A DNA stretch of 64,000 nt, taken from contig LSRX01000336.1 of assembly GCA_001939145.1 (NCBI GenBank), positions 192,750 through 256,749 of the forward strand. Direction: 5' to 3'. Position numbers and translations under genes: made by a program. The stretch comes from Symbiodinium microadriaticum (lineage: Eukaryota > Sar > Dinophyceae > Suessiales > Symbiodiniaceae). The notes beneath the pieces are model-generated. The model did no database searches, had not been told where the DNA came from, and saw only the letters and a program-made list of their open reading frames with translations. Below, one piece after another: positions 42,641-53,742 of this stretch. How positions within the stretch are numbered: position 1 is the stretch's first letter; each line of letters starts with the position of its first letter.

Positions 42641-42749
42641 ACTTGGAGGTTCATGGGTAGTTAAAAAAAATAAGTAGGATAATATAACTATAGTTATATC
42701 CATATTACGGGACTCATATATCTCATAACTACCCATGAACCTCCAAGTA
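42640..42749. mobile_element. Perfect 23-bp terminal inverted repeat element (hairpin)
   Basis: TACTTGGAGGTTCATGGGTA followed by GTT at 42640-42662 is the exact reverse complement of 42727-42749. The 64-bp loop is AT-rich and itself contains the palindrome ATAACTATAGTTAT. Perfect arms suggest a young MITE or an extruding hairpin. It overlaps the end of the last gene C frame. Confidence 0.8.
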
Positions 42750-42759
42750 TACTCTAGAG

Positions 42760-44720
42760 AAATTTATAAAGTGTGCTGCCACCAAGCTTGCTTTGTCCTG
42801 AACCCAGCTCACCTAACTTTACAAGCCCTCAGCAAACAAACCGCTCGCAAGCCTTCATAACCCTATAGTTTTAAGAAGCCACGACAAACAACCCTACACT
42901 AACTTTGTGAAACCTTACCCTGTACGTCAACCGCCTCGTTAAACCCGTTGGGTCTGTGAGTGTCGTAACGTGCTCGTTTTACTTTTAAGACTGTTGACTT
43001 ACTTCTGTTCGCATGTGCGGTAGGGGAAAAATAATAGGGTGTTTACATACTTTTCATTGGGTTTTTGATCCATTTCTTCTGGTGTTTCAAGGGGTTTTCA
43101 TGCAGCTATAAGATGATTACAATTGGGCTGGTTGTGGCTATTCCAAGATAGATTAGGTTCAGCTTTCAGATGTTTATCACCGATGATTTCATTCGAAATA
43201 TGTCGATTCTTCTGGCATTGATGGAGGTTATATGCATGCAAGATCTATAGATCTAGAAGACAAAACAAATAAACCTGAGCAAACCCAAGCGCGAGTAAAC
43301 CCTGATACCTCACAAGTCAAGCCCTCCGATTCTGCCGATTCAGCAGCATTCAGGTACAACCAGGTCAGTTCTTTCATGTAACTATCCCTCAGGATGTGTG
43401 GTTTTGACATGGAGTAAGAAAACCGGAACATGCTAGTAGACTGCTTTCATGTGTGTCCATTGGTTAGCTTTTCGAGTCTGCTTCTATGGAAGGCAACCTG
43501 CCACATCCATTTACGTGATGAAATGATGCCCCACACAACTTTAACGAAAAGCTCAAGGACCCAAACCCCAACCCAGTATTCCGCCACAAGTATCTGCACA
43601 AATAGGGATCGCAGATTCATGGCTGCATGTGATGGGCTCTCACATCCTGTCGATGCGAGTGCAAGATGAAAGAGCCTCGATAAAATTATGTTGCAGGGAC
43701 TTGACCTCATCAGTGATCGAAAATCTAGTGGTGGGACAGGATTGCACACGAAATGTCTCAGGATGGCAGTGGTCTACAAGATTGCGAATTGCCTCTCTCG
43801 ATCTCTCAATGCATGAGCCTCGGCCCAACTAGTTGCAACTCATTGCGGCTTTAGCCAAGTTATGATTACTTTCATGTTGCCTGCAGAATCTAAGACGGAA
43901 TGGGTAGCACGATCAGTGCCAGCCGATTTCTGGAGCCTCGACAGCACATAAAGTAGGATAGGAATATTCGATTCCAGGATCCTTTCAACACCTATGTTCC
44001 GAATGAGGTGATCTCTGATCTATGCGGAAAGCTTTGGACCTGAGAGCCTCGGTGAAAACTTATCGCCAAAAGCAGTGTGCCGAATTTACTGAATTGTGTT
44101 CTATGTTGGATCTGAGGATTCAAGCAGAATTCTGAAGTTCAAGATGAATGGTCGACTTCCAGTCGAGATCCGCATGTTTGTTTCGGGAAAGGGGGGGGGC
44201 TGTGTTTCGGATTCTGATTTCGGTGTAGCATCTGATCTTCGTGAAATCCCAAACCCCTAGGCCCTAAGACTTATAAGCACTCCCAAACCTCTGAACCCCT
44301 AAACTAAACCTACAAAAACCCTAAACCCCTAAACCCAAGTCTGTGCGGCTTTTCTCACGCCGCTGCACGTGCATCGCAAGCCTTGGCCAAAGGGATTTGT
44401 AGGTTGGCAGACATAGCAGTCATAATCAGTGATACAAGGAAATAGTTTGTGTGCTTCCGTGCTTCCTCTTAGGGGGAGCTTCGTATATCATTTAGAATAT
44501 AGGTTTGGATATCCGGGTGAGCTAGGGCCTAGCTAGTGGCTAGGGTTGCTTGTGTCTGTTAGGCTCTAGGGGTGGCATTGCTTAATCAATAGCTGCTACT
44601 GGGACGCCATGCCATCTTCCAAGCCGAATGAGGGCACAGTTTTGGTCTTGAAGGCCGGTCAAACTACATGATGGCCCCGAACCTAGACCTTAAAACCGAA
44701 TTCTGAAAACACACCCATCC
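42760..44720. other. Poorly resolved interval, possible exons
   Basis: Mostly unique sequence. Frames at 43430-43830 (for example NFNEKLKDPNPNPVFRHKYL near 43540) look partly protein-like but lack mutual phase support. A CCCTAAA block lies at 44255-44335. I cannot decide whether this is intron, intergenic or part of the following gene. Confidence 0.35.
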
Positions 44721-44731
44721 CGCCCTTACAG

Positions 44732-46002
44732 GAAGTCTATTCCTCTCTGCTTGCGGACACAGATTATGTGGATGGGCGATTGCGAGAAATTGCCGAGAAA
44801 TCGGGAATTGGGCCTCGCAAGCTGGACCGATGCTTGAAGCGGTCGAAGGTAGGATGTCAGCCAGGGCTTATAATCTGGAGATTCGGCTCATGTGTTTGCA
44901 GGTTCCAGTGAACTTCTCCTTTCTGAACTTGTCTGGGAATGCAGTGACTGAGCTGGAGGCCATACCGATCGATTATAATTAGAGATAATAATTATTAGAG
45001 CATTTCGACGCCCCGCTGAAAGTGATCAGGTTGAGAACGAGGTGAACTATCAGTTCTTACTCCTCTTTTTGGCAGTGTTTGGGAACAACTTGCCGACTTC
45101 GAAGGAGACCCAGGCCGATCATCATGTCAGCGAATGATGAAAAGAACATTCGGAAGCCTGCAGGCAGCATTGGTTGCTCTTGCCAAACCGCACAAGATAG
45201 TGTCTCAGAAGATGAGTGTCCGGGACTTGGAGGCGCAAATCTTGGCTCCTGTTGAATTGACTGTGCATGGGCCCCTGTGCCAGGCGTGGGCATTGACAGA
45301 AGGCAACTTGCACCGAGCAATGGGCTCGTATATAGTACGACGTGCCAGATCCAACAAAGGTACAAGGCGAGGTTCAGGTTTCTCATGAGGTTGCATAATT
45401 GGTTGTGCTGGTCAGGCCTGGGCATGACAAGATGGCGAATCTGAAGCAGGTTGTCAATGAGCTCAGGAGCAAGGCCTTGTGGCCCGGTACTTTGCATCTC
45501 ATTCCGATGGCACCTTGTCAGGCATCACCGAAAGAGAGCGAGAAGGAGAAGGAAGATTCAGATGCAGATGATGATGTCATCTATGTGGAGATGCATCAGC
45601 AGCCTGTGTTTGTGCCTGACTCCTCTGGAGAGGACGGGTCAAGCGACTCTCTGCCTCTCTCTGTCTCTCTATCTCCCTCCCTCCCCCCTTTCTCTCTCTC
45701 TCACGCCCTCTCTCACTCACTCTCCCACTCTCCCACTCTCCCACTCTCCCACTCTCCCACTCTCCCACTCTCCCACTCTCCCACTCTCCCACTCTCCCNN
45801 NNNNNNNNNNNNNNNNNNNNNNNNNNNNNNNNNNNNNNNNNNNNNNNNNNNNNNNNNNNNNNNNNNNNNNNNNNNNNNNNNNNNNNNNNNNNNNNNNNNN
45901 NNNNNNNNNNNNNNNNNNNNNNNNNNNNNNNNNNNNNNNNNNNNNNNNNNNNNNNNNNNNNNNNNNNNNNNNNNNNNNNNNNNNNNNNNNNNNNNNNNNN
46001 NN

Positions 46003-46038
<36 letters not shown>

Positions 46039-47518
46039 TCTCTCTCACTCACTCCCTCTCCCTCTTTTGTTCCAACCTGTGCCGCTGCCAAGGATTTGTG
46101 CCCGAGTATGCCTGATCCTGCTCCTCATCACTGTCCGCCAGACCTTCTTCATGGTGGAACAGCCATCATCGTCACTCTTGGAGTGGTCTCCATACATGAA
46201 GCATGTATTCGATACTTTGAAGCGGTTCATGCCAGTGCATCGTACATTCTTGCCATTGCCTCAGGATGCATTGCACAGTGGCTCTGTTCACTCTCACGTC
46301 CCTCTCCATGTCTCTGCCTGTGAGCAATGCTAAGCTGGCTTGGTTCGTGGGGCCACTTCAGCCCCAAGGGGTCCCTGGCCTTTGGGACACTGTGTCTTTG
46401 CACAAATTAAGTATGACTGTGGCCTTGGTGTACTGCAGCTGTGATCAATGAGTTGTTACCGAGGGGTGGGGCTTCCAAGCTCTTCAAGAAGCTGACACAC
46501 CAACGGCGGCTTCGGTTGGGCTTGACTTCGGCCGGTGTGTCTTCTAGACGCAAGAACAGAAGCGGCAAAACGGTGGTGCAGGGGGCTGAGCTCACGTTGC
46601 CATCGAGGAGCCGTTCACGTTCATGATCATGATGCATAACCTGAGCATGCTGGCTCTGAGGACCGGAGGACCCAAGCTAAAGCAAACTGCTGAGTACCCG
46701 CAGAAGTTTTGCAAGAAGGTCATGAAGCTTCACATGCAGTTTGTTGAGTCTGGACAGCACGAGCTATATTGTTATGTACAGCAGAACTAATAACCTAATC
46801 CGTGTACCAAGGAGAAATCTGGAGACCAGATCGTTCGATGGCTGCAAGATGGTCGGGATATCCTTGCTGGCAGCCCAAAGGCCGGATCTCATTTGAGCCT
46901 TTGAGCCGTAATCCCTAAACCCGAATTTCAACCTTCAAACCCTAAACCGGACACCCTATAACCCCTATATATCCTTGCTGGCAGCCCAACGGCCGGATCT
47001 CATTTGAGCCTTTGAGCCCAAAATCCCTAAACCCGAATTTCAACCCCAAACCCTAAACCGGACACCCTGACCCCTATATCCTTGCTGGCAGCCCAACAGC
47101 CGGATCTAATTGGGGCCCTTGAGCCCTATACGATGTACACCCCAAACCCTAAACCTGACACCCTAATTATCCTTGCTGGCAGCCCAAAGGCTGGATCTAA
47201 TTGGGGCCCTGAAGCTAAACCCTAGACCCTACATAATAAAAACCCCAAACAGGCCAAAGGCCGGATCTAATTGGAGCCCTTGAGCCCTAATGCATCCTAT
47301 TTTTATATAATATTATATAATAACCCCAAACCCTAAACCTGACATAGCCCCAAACCCTAATAATTAGAAACCCTCCGTGTTTCAAGTGCCTGCTTACCAA
47401 ATCCTGCCGCCAGGTCCCGAAGCCACTCGATTGGATGCATGCCGATCTGGCAGAGGTTGTGCAGTTCCTCCGGCAGGAGGAGAAAGCAGGACGTTTCAAG
47501 CCATTGTTTCGCCTGTGA
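44732..47518 (+). CDS. Second DLFSG-family-like gene, partial, spliced
   Basis: Exon 44732-44849 reads EVYSSLLADTDYVDGRLREI, then AEKSGIGPRKLDRCLKRSK, with donor GTAGGATG. Exon from about 44902 reads VPVNFSFLNLSGNAVTELEA. A frame at about 45080-45400 carries SLQAALVALAKPHKIVSQKM. Exon 45400-45640 ends in an acidic segment (EKEKEDSDADDDVIYVEMHQ) and runs into CT repeats. After the N gap come FFMVEQPSSSLLEWSPYMKH (46135-46230), AMLSWLGSWGHFSPKGSLAF (46328-46387) and KKLTHQRRLRLGLTSAGVSS (about 46441-46610), which parallel LEHPSCSLL, FWLMHWGSPSPKR and the Lys/Arg segment at 36.4-36.9 kb. A last exon reads LDWMHADLAEVVQFLRQEEK to the TGA at 47516. The DLFSG and CSSW exons were not found, so the copy is degraded or part of it is lost in the gap. 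Confidence 0.5.
45645..46056. repeat. (CT)n and CCCACTCT microsatellite with 204-N gap
   Basis: TCTC, then eight or more TCTCCCAC octamers to 45798, N from 45799 to 46002, then TC to 46046. The frames that cross the gap are meaningless. Confidence 0.95.
46858..47295. repeat. Tandem duplication, five units of about 70-112 bp
   Basis: Each unit starts TATCCTTGCTGGCAGCCCAA (46858, 46972, 47078, 47168; the fifth, near 47248, is truncated) followed by AGGCCGGATCTCATTTGAGC, then a CCCTAAA-type spacer. The first unit follows directly on GATGGCTGCAAGATGGTCGG, so the repeated piece may be an exon edge of the preceding gene with telomere-like sequence attached. Confidence 0.75.
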
Positions 47519-47689
47519 GTACAGTGTTCTGCATGTGTGGCTGTGACATATGCTGGGCTTAATTTACAATTAATTTAAAAATTCAGGAGGTTCACAGGGG
47601 GCCCCAGGCCTATCCGTTGTTTTGCTGGACCACAAATTTGCAAATATTGCAGCTCTGATCCCAAGACTCGAAGTGCAATTTGCACACGA

Positions 47690-47835
47690 AAGTGGGCGTG
47701 AGTAAAGCGTGACTGGAGCGTGAGTTCGCGTGAGTTTGCGTGAGTGCTTATATAGCCACAGTATAGGCTGTATGCAACCTCCCCGAAAAACCGTGAGCAG
47801 AGCGTGACTCGAGCGTGAGTTGCCGTGAATGCTTT
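47690..47835 (+). repeat. GCGTGAGT-type short repeat
   Basis: The word GCGTGAGT or AGCGTGAC occurs eight or more times in 145 bp in two clusters. GTGAGT resembles a 5' splice site, which makes the cluster curious, but I assign no function. Confidence 0.6.
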
Positions 47836-47961
47836 GTATCAGTGTTGCTTGGCTCCTTGCTAGGACCTTGTGAAGCAAGTTTCATGTTGATTTCTCGATC
47901 ATAGGCTATATACATCTGCAAGTGTGCTAGCTAGCATTCGTAGCACGATTGCCTCGGCACC

Positions 47962-48350
47962 ATGGCCTCAGCAGTGAGTGACGTTTTGGCACGTGCCAAA
48001 GCCCTGAGGGAAAAGGCTTTGGGCTCGATCGAGGCTGAGGAAAAGCAGACCTCCGAGCCCTCGACGCAGCCAGGGGTGAGCGCGAAGCGAGAGCTGCCCA
48101 CACCGGGTCGACGACCCATCAAGAAAGAGAAGAAGCCAAGCCCAAAGCCGACGTCGAACCAGGCCGAGGGTTTCAAGGTTTGGGGGGGTTATAAAAAAGG
48201 TTTGAGATTTAGGGGGTTAGGGGTTTGGGTGGGGGGTTATATTATAGTGTGTGTTTGAGGGCTTTAGGTGACTATCTAGGGGTTTATAGTTTTGGGTTTG
48301 GGGCTTTAAGGTTTATAGTTTCGGGGTTTGGGTTTTATAAGGTTTGGAAT

Positions 48351-48436
<86 letters not shown>

Positions 48437-48461
48437 ATACTACTACTTATACTACTACTTA

Positions 48462-48518
<57 letters not shown>

Positions 48519-50737
48519 GTCGTATAACTAGGTAGTAGTAGTACGTATACGATACTCGAGTACTAATACCCTGGCACTAGTATCGTACACTATACTATGA
48601 CTACGACGACGACTACACTATACTACTACTACTACGACGACGACAACTACTACTATACTAGTACTACTGGTACTACTAGTACTACTATATACTAGTACTG
48701 TAACTACTAATACTACTTATACTACTACCTCTTCTTCTTCTTCTATTTCTTGTTCTAGAACCATACTACTACACTAGTATATGTGCCCTGTCCTGGCAGG
48801 CCACAGTCCCGGCATCCGAAGGCGCAGAGCGAAGCCAGCGAAGCCAGGCAGGCTTACCTGGGATCCGGAGTCCAATCACTATACTAAATTAAAGCCTATC
48901 AACCCACCCTTTAGACCCAAAACCTTGTATAGTGTCCAAACTGCCTGTTCTCGTCGGGTTTACAAAGAGCATGGTATATGCTCCAGAGTATTTAAATTTA
49001 CATGTGAGCTGTACACACGGAGTGATGAAGTTTTCACCATGCAGGCCGAGGATGGGAATGATGAAAAGATGAGTGGTGCTCCAGAGGCATCCTCTGCCGA
49101 GGCCCATGATTGCATTTGTCATTTGAGCGATTCATGCAAGGCTTCTGTTCATTATACTGGTGTTCCAGAGATCATCATAGAAGCTACGGGTTCTGTTATA
49201 ATTTAGTTCTTCTCATGCAGTAGCAGCATACCCAGCATGCAACCGATGACAGTTTTTTAAACATGTCAAGCCTGCTGCTCTTGGAATGTGATCGGGCCTG
49301 GCCCATGAGGCCTCATGTAGATAGATGTGTATTGTTGTATAATTCCCCTAGGTACTAAAACCTAAGCCACATGTGCATCTCCATCTGGCCTCAGGACCAG
49401 GCAGCTGAGGGCCTAGAAGCTGAAGAGGCTGCTGAGGACTCCGGGACCATCCTAATTCTTGCTACCTAATTATTTATTGGCCTCAGGACCAGGCAACTGA
49501 TGATGGCCTAGAAGCTGAAAGGGCTGCTGAGGCCTGCTCTACGGGATAATAGTAATAATCTTTGTACGTTTTGTGAGAGCTCTTGCTGCCGGAGGCCCCG
49601 GATGAAAGCCAGTATCCTCAGCAAGGCTTCTCCGAGGCTTCAACGTTGGAGTATCAGCAGCTTCAAAGGTTGCCTACCACTCAAGTGGATAATGCTGGTG
49701 AGTGGGACTGGGCCCAGAATGAGAATGATGAATGGGAGTACTCTGGTGCTTGGTCGACCTGGAATGATCATGATCCGTGGGCCTGGGGTGCCTGGGGCTG
49801 GGCCAAAGCATGGTGGAGCAGGGGCTGGGGAAATGATGAAAAGTGGAACTCTCAGCATGCTGCAAGCCCAGAACCACAAAAGCAAAGCACCCATCCGACC
49901 CCGCAGAAGAAAGCTGACTCGCAGCTCGAGCCCCCCAAAGAAACCCCGAGCCCGAAGGTGACCAATGAAGCTGCTGCATTGAGCCGATCCGCAACCATGA
50001 CTTCCCAGCCTGCAACCCCAGGACAACCCACCCCAGCAGCTTCTCCTTCACCCAATGTTCCAGCTGCCCAGCCGTCCCCAACCAGCGATGCTGCCAGTAC
50101 AGGCCAGCAAAAGCGCAAGCAAGCCGAGCCAAGCCCCAGCACAGGGTTAGCACAGGAGGAGTGGGCATCAATTCAAGGGGTCTTGCAACGAGGCCACACG
50201 GTGGACCGCCTCACCGATGATGAGCTTGCTCAGGTTGCTGCCCAGATCGATCGCCTGAAGAAAAGTCGTTCGAGTCCAGGCTTGGAAGAAAGACAGCAGG
50301 GAAACAAGGCACAGAAGGAAAAGGATGAGTCCCAAGCAACCGAAGCAGAGAAGGCAAAGGATGAGTCACAGGCAACCCAGGCACAGAAGGAACAGGATGA
50401 GTCGCAGGCAACCAAGGCACAGAAGGAAAAGGATGAGTCGCAGGCAACCGAGGCACAGAAGGCAGACACTGAGGAGCAGGACGCAAAGCTCGCACGGAAG
50501 CGCAAATTGCATGCACGCTACATGCGATTCAGTCGATCACTCACAAGCGCCTGGGCTTCAACAACATGGTGTGTACGCATTTATCTGTGGAGTCTGTAAC
50601 TTCCGTAATTATGTAAAATAGCCGAGGCTTGTGGACTTGTGTTATGAAGTGAGGCCTTTATGGTCCTATGCTAGAGACTATATAGACCTTTCCTACATAT
50701 TGTCTAATAATTACCTCCCCTACATCAGTCTAGTCTA

Positions 50738-50796
<59 letters not shown>

Positions 50797-52710
50797 GAGA
50801 GAGAGAGAGGGAGGAGATAAGTGGCTCAGGCCTTAAGGAAGTGAGGAAGCTGGCTGACCGGGAGCTGGATGCAGATCAGAGGAACTTCTTATTTGAGCAT
50901 TGGCTACAAGCCAATGAGAATTGGAAGGCTTCGAAGCTACTTGTGACCTTGAAGAACAAGTCTGGGTCTAAGAAGACAGGGGTCAGACGTTGGCTCACAA
51001 GGGCCGACCTTGTACTGAAGTACAAGGATGAAGATGTGGTGCAGTCCATCATCGATGCCAAGGTGAATGATAAGGACCTGTGCGAGAAGCAAGTGAGACA
51101 GCATCCTGATTGCCCCGGCCGTGCAGACATGAGGCAGTATCTTTGTGTTGTAGATGATACTCAAGAAGACTACACCGGGGAAGAAGTGGAGCACACGTTC
51201 GAGATGGAGCATGATTCCTCGGACTCGGATGAAAGCGGCAGTGACGATGACGATCAGGATGAGGATGAGGAGCATGAGCAGGTGAAGAAAACACAGCAGA
51301 AAAGAAAGCGCAAAGAGCCGAAGAGTGCGAAGAAGAAAAACAAGAGCAAGAAAAAAAGCAAGGGGTCCCCACGCAAGAAACTCAACCCCAAAGGGAAGGC
51401 AAAAGCAAAAGGCAAAGCGAAAGCCAAGGCGAATATATGATTGGTTGCTTTTTGGGTTATTTGCTTTCCACCCTTGATACAACCTGCCTTGAAGCCACAA
51501 CACCTTAAAAACCCATGGCCAGGCCAAAGCTCAAGAGGGTGGAGCAGGAAATGAAGACAAAGAGAAGGAGGCAAAGGAGGTGAAAGCCAAGGCCAAGAAG
51601 GTGGGAACCCGAAGCCCAATTTTCCAGCACCCTAGATCCCTAAACCCATGAACCCCGAACCCTTAAATTGCAATGCTCTGTCCCAGGCAATGGAGAAAGC
51701 CACGGAAAAGCTCCAAGCTGTGAAGAAGTGCACCGAAGTGGAAACATCCGATAATGTGTGCTTGACTCAGTTATACAGGCACATAACTTGCAAACCACAT
51801 GTGCTTATTTGTGCTGTCTGTTGGATCCAGGGGTGACAATCTGCTGAAAGCCATGAAGGAGGACATCGCATCCCAGGTGCAGAACAAATGCTGAATTCTC
51901 CAGCCCAAACATTTCGCGACCCGCTTATCTACATTTCCCAAAGCCCATGACGCATATCGAAGGCCGGCCTCATCCAGACAGCAAGAGCAGATTTGCAGCG
52001 ATTGCTGGATGTCTCCGAGGCCAATATTTATAATGAATGTCCTTGGATGGGTGGTGAGATCTGGTTTAGGGTTTAGGGGGTTTGGAGGATTTCAGTATTG
52101 GGAGGTAACTGGATCGCTTTGGAATGGTTTGTAAGGCCTTTCGGTATCCTATATGTGAAGAATTGGATCCCGAACCTATTGAGCCCTTTATGAACCTCAA
52201 CGCCTAACCCATACCTGTAGATTCCAGTGTAGACACCTTCGAATCGTTCAATTACTTTATAAACTCGAACACCAGAAACCAAATACCCATGCTTCTCACA
52301 CCTCAGGTAGCAAGCCTGGCAAATTAGGTCTACTGCCTAGGCTTTGTTGGGAATTTCATTTGTTGAGGGTTTAAGGGTTTAGGGGCTTAGGGGTTTAGGG
52401 TTTAGGGTTAATTAGGGGTTTCTTTTAAGGGTTTAGGGTTTTAGGGTTTAGGGTTTAGGGTTAATTAGGGGTTTAGGGGTTTAGGGGTTTAGGGGTTTAG
52501 GGTTAATTAGGGGTTTCTTTTAAGGGTTTGGGGGTTTAGGGTTCAGGGGCGCCGGGGGGGGGGGGGGATTCAGTTTCTTCTCAATCTCCTGCACAGGTGG
52601 CCCAGGCTCCAGATGCCACGGACAAGCTGGTCAGCACGTGTGAAAAGTTCGATAAGATCAGCAAGGAGTTTTGGAACAAAGTCAACGGCAAGTCGACAAA
52701 GTCGAAGTGA
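47962..52710 (+). CDS. Gene D: Trp-rich, acidic/Lys-Ala-rich multi-exon protein, apparently complete
   Basis: Exons with phase support: 47962-48177 (MASAVSDVLARAKALREKAL), 48800-48847, 49045-49101 (AEDGNDEKMSGAPEASSAE), 49395-49436 (DQAAEGLEAEEAAE), 49487-49531 (DQATDDGLEAERAAE), 49580 to about 50572, about 50812-51428, 51523-51600, 51687 to about 51757, about 51839-51876, about 51963-52050 (ARADLQRLLDVSEANIYNEC) and 52597-52710 (VAQAPDATDKLVSTCEKFDK, stop 52708). Exon 6 has a segment with 13 Trp in about 50 residues (49700-49850) and four copies of a 12-residue unit KEKDESQATEAQ. Exon 7 has a conserved block (LADRELDADQRNFLFEHWLQ), an acidic run and a Lys-Ala tail. Introns use GT, GC (51429) and probably GA (49437) donors. 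I remember the exon-7 block and QYLCVVDDTQE-like segment from uncharacterised dinoflagellate proteins; nuclear localisation is inferred from the basic tail. Confidence 0.7.
48350..48520. repeat. (ACT)n microsatellite in intron 1 of gene D
   Basis: About 170 bp of ACT triplets, with TAT interruptions, then imperfect ACTAGT/ACGACG sequence to 48780. Spurious poly-Tyr, poly-Thr and poly-Leu frames result. Confidence 0.95.
49385..49540 (+). repeat. Tandemly duplicated small exon in gene D
   Basis: The block GGCCTCAGGACCAGGCA, then GGCCTAGAAGCTGAA and GGCTGCTGAGG, occurs at 49388-49440 and 49478-49535. Both copies keep the acceptor TCAG, the reading frame and phase 0. The first copy would end at GAG/GACTCC and the second at GAG/GCCTGC. 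Confidence 0.75.
50313..50460 (+). repeat. 36-bp coding tandem repeat in gene D
   Basis: Four in-frame copies of a unit encoding KEKDESQATEAQ with small substitutions. It has the same 36-bp period as the unrelated repeat of gene A at 33217-33420. Confidence 0.9.
50738..50812. repeat. (GA)n microsatellite in gene D intron
   Basis: GAGA run interrupted twice by GGGA, immediately upstream of exon 7. Confidence 0.95.
52360..52566 (+). repeat. TTTAGGG/TTAATTAGGGG array in the last intron of gene D
   Basis: TTTAGGGGTTTAGGG with a recurring block GGTTAATTAGGGGTTTCTTT (about 52410 and 52500). It ends in a run of about 15 G at 52553-52567, only 30 bp before the acceptor of the last exon. Confidence 0.85.
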
Positions 52711-53742
52711 TGTGAAATGGGGTCATGCTGAGGCATCTCACTCTGCATATAGCTTCGTAAGCAACATATACTCTACACGACTCTAGATGCTGTGATGTTT
52801 GCTTGCCAGCTTTCTTCATTTCAAGGATGTGCCAGGGTAAACCTTGGCCACTCTGATATTTTGTTGTGCCTGCCACCTTGTGCTTGCTGGAAAACTCATG
52901 ATGCTAGGATCTGTAGGTTATGATGCTGCCCCCGGATCACCAATGTTAACTAGTATATAATGACCTAAGTTTTAAACAACTCCTGTGCTTGTAACCCTGG
53001 ACGCCCTAAACCCTAAACTCTTAAACCCTATCTAGTTCACCACCCTTTGTTAGTATACTACCTACATCAGAATTCAATTAAACTTTAAAACTATCAGGAG
53101 AACCAGGTGCACGGTGGCAGCCACAGGGGCCCGGATGTAGCAGCACCGGCAGCTGCTCAATAGTGCCAGCTGTGTACAATGAGCACCTCAGGTGCACGTG
53201 GCTTTGTCACAGCTGCTACATAACCCTGTAGCGCTTAAACTGCTGCAACGAGCTATGCTGAGGTGCAATGGGATGTATGCAGGGCACTAGTTGTATGCTG
53301 CCATAGGCTGAGTCTGGGATCCAGTGAAGTGCTACGAGAAGCTTCGCCCGGGAAAAAAAACCATTGCAACTGGAAGCCCTGGACCACAATACCGGAGCAA
53401 ACACCTTCAACAAAGGCACCTGCCCACATCCCTAAACCATGAAAGTTAATATTAACTCCCCAGAATTTCGAACACTGAAGCCAAGCTAAGCCTTGGACCA
53501 CCACCCAGCAAAGCCCCTCAACAAAGGCCCCTAGCCAAATATTAATTCCCCCGAACACTGAAGCCAAGCTAAGCCTGAAACGATGTGGCCAAGTGATTTC
53601 TGAAACTGTGCATGCCAGGTGATGATGGTGACAAGAATACCGATGGCTTGCTACAACATATGTATGACAAGATATCGAGTGGAGAGACTTGCCTTCCAAT
53701 TTGCTGTCCGGGCACAATCCATTTCGACACCATGCCACCCAC

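Noticed and set aside
45399..46323. Frames of 238 and 290 codons crossing the N gap
   Set aside because: Two-thirds of each is N or CT repeat; only the short non-repeat parts were kept as exon evidence.
48225..48535. Poly-Tyr, poly-Thr and poly-Leu proteins
   Set aside because: ACT microsatellite within intron 1 of gene D.
49640..50171. Minus-strand frames of 128 and 165 codons opposite gene D
   Set aside because: They mirror the plus-strand exon 6, whose frame is longer, phase-linked to other exons and protein-like.
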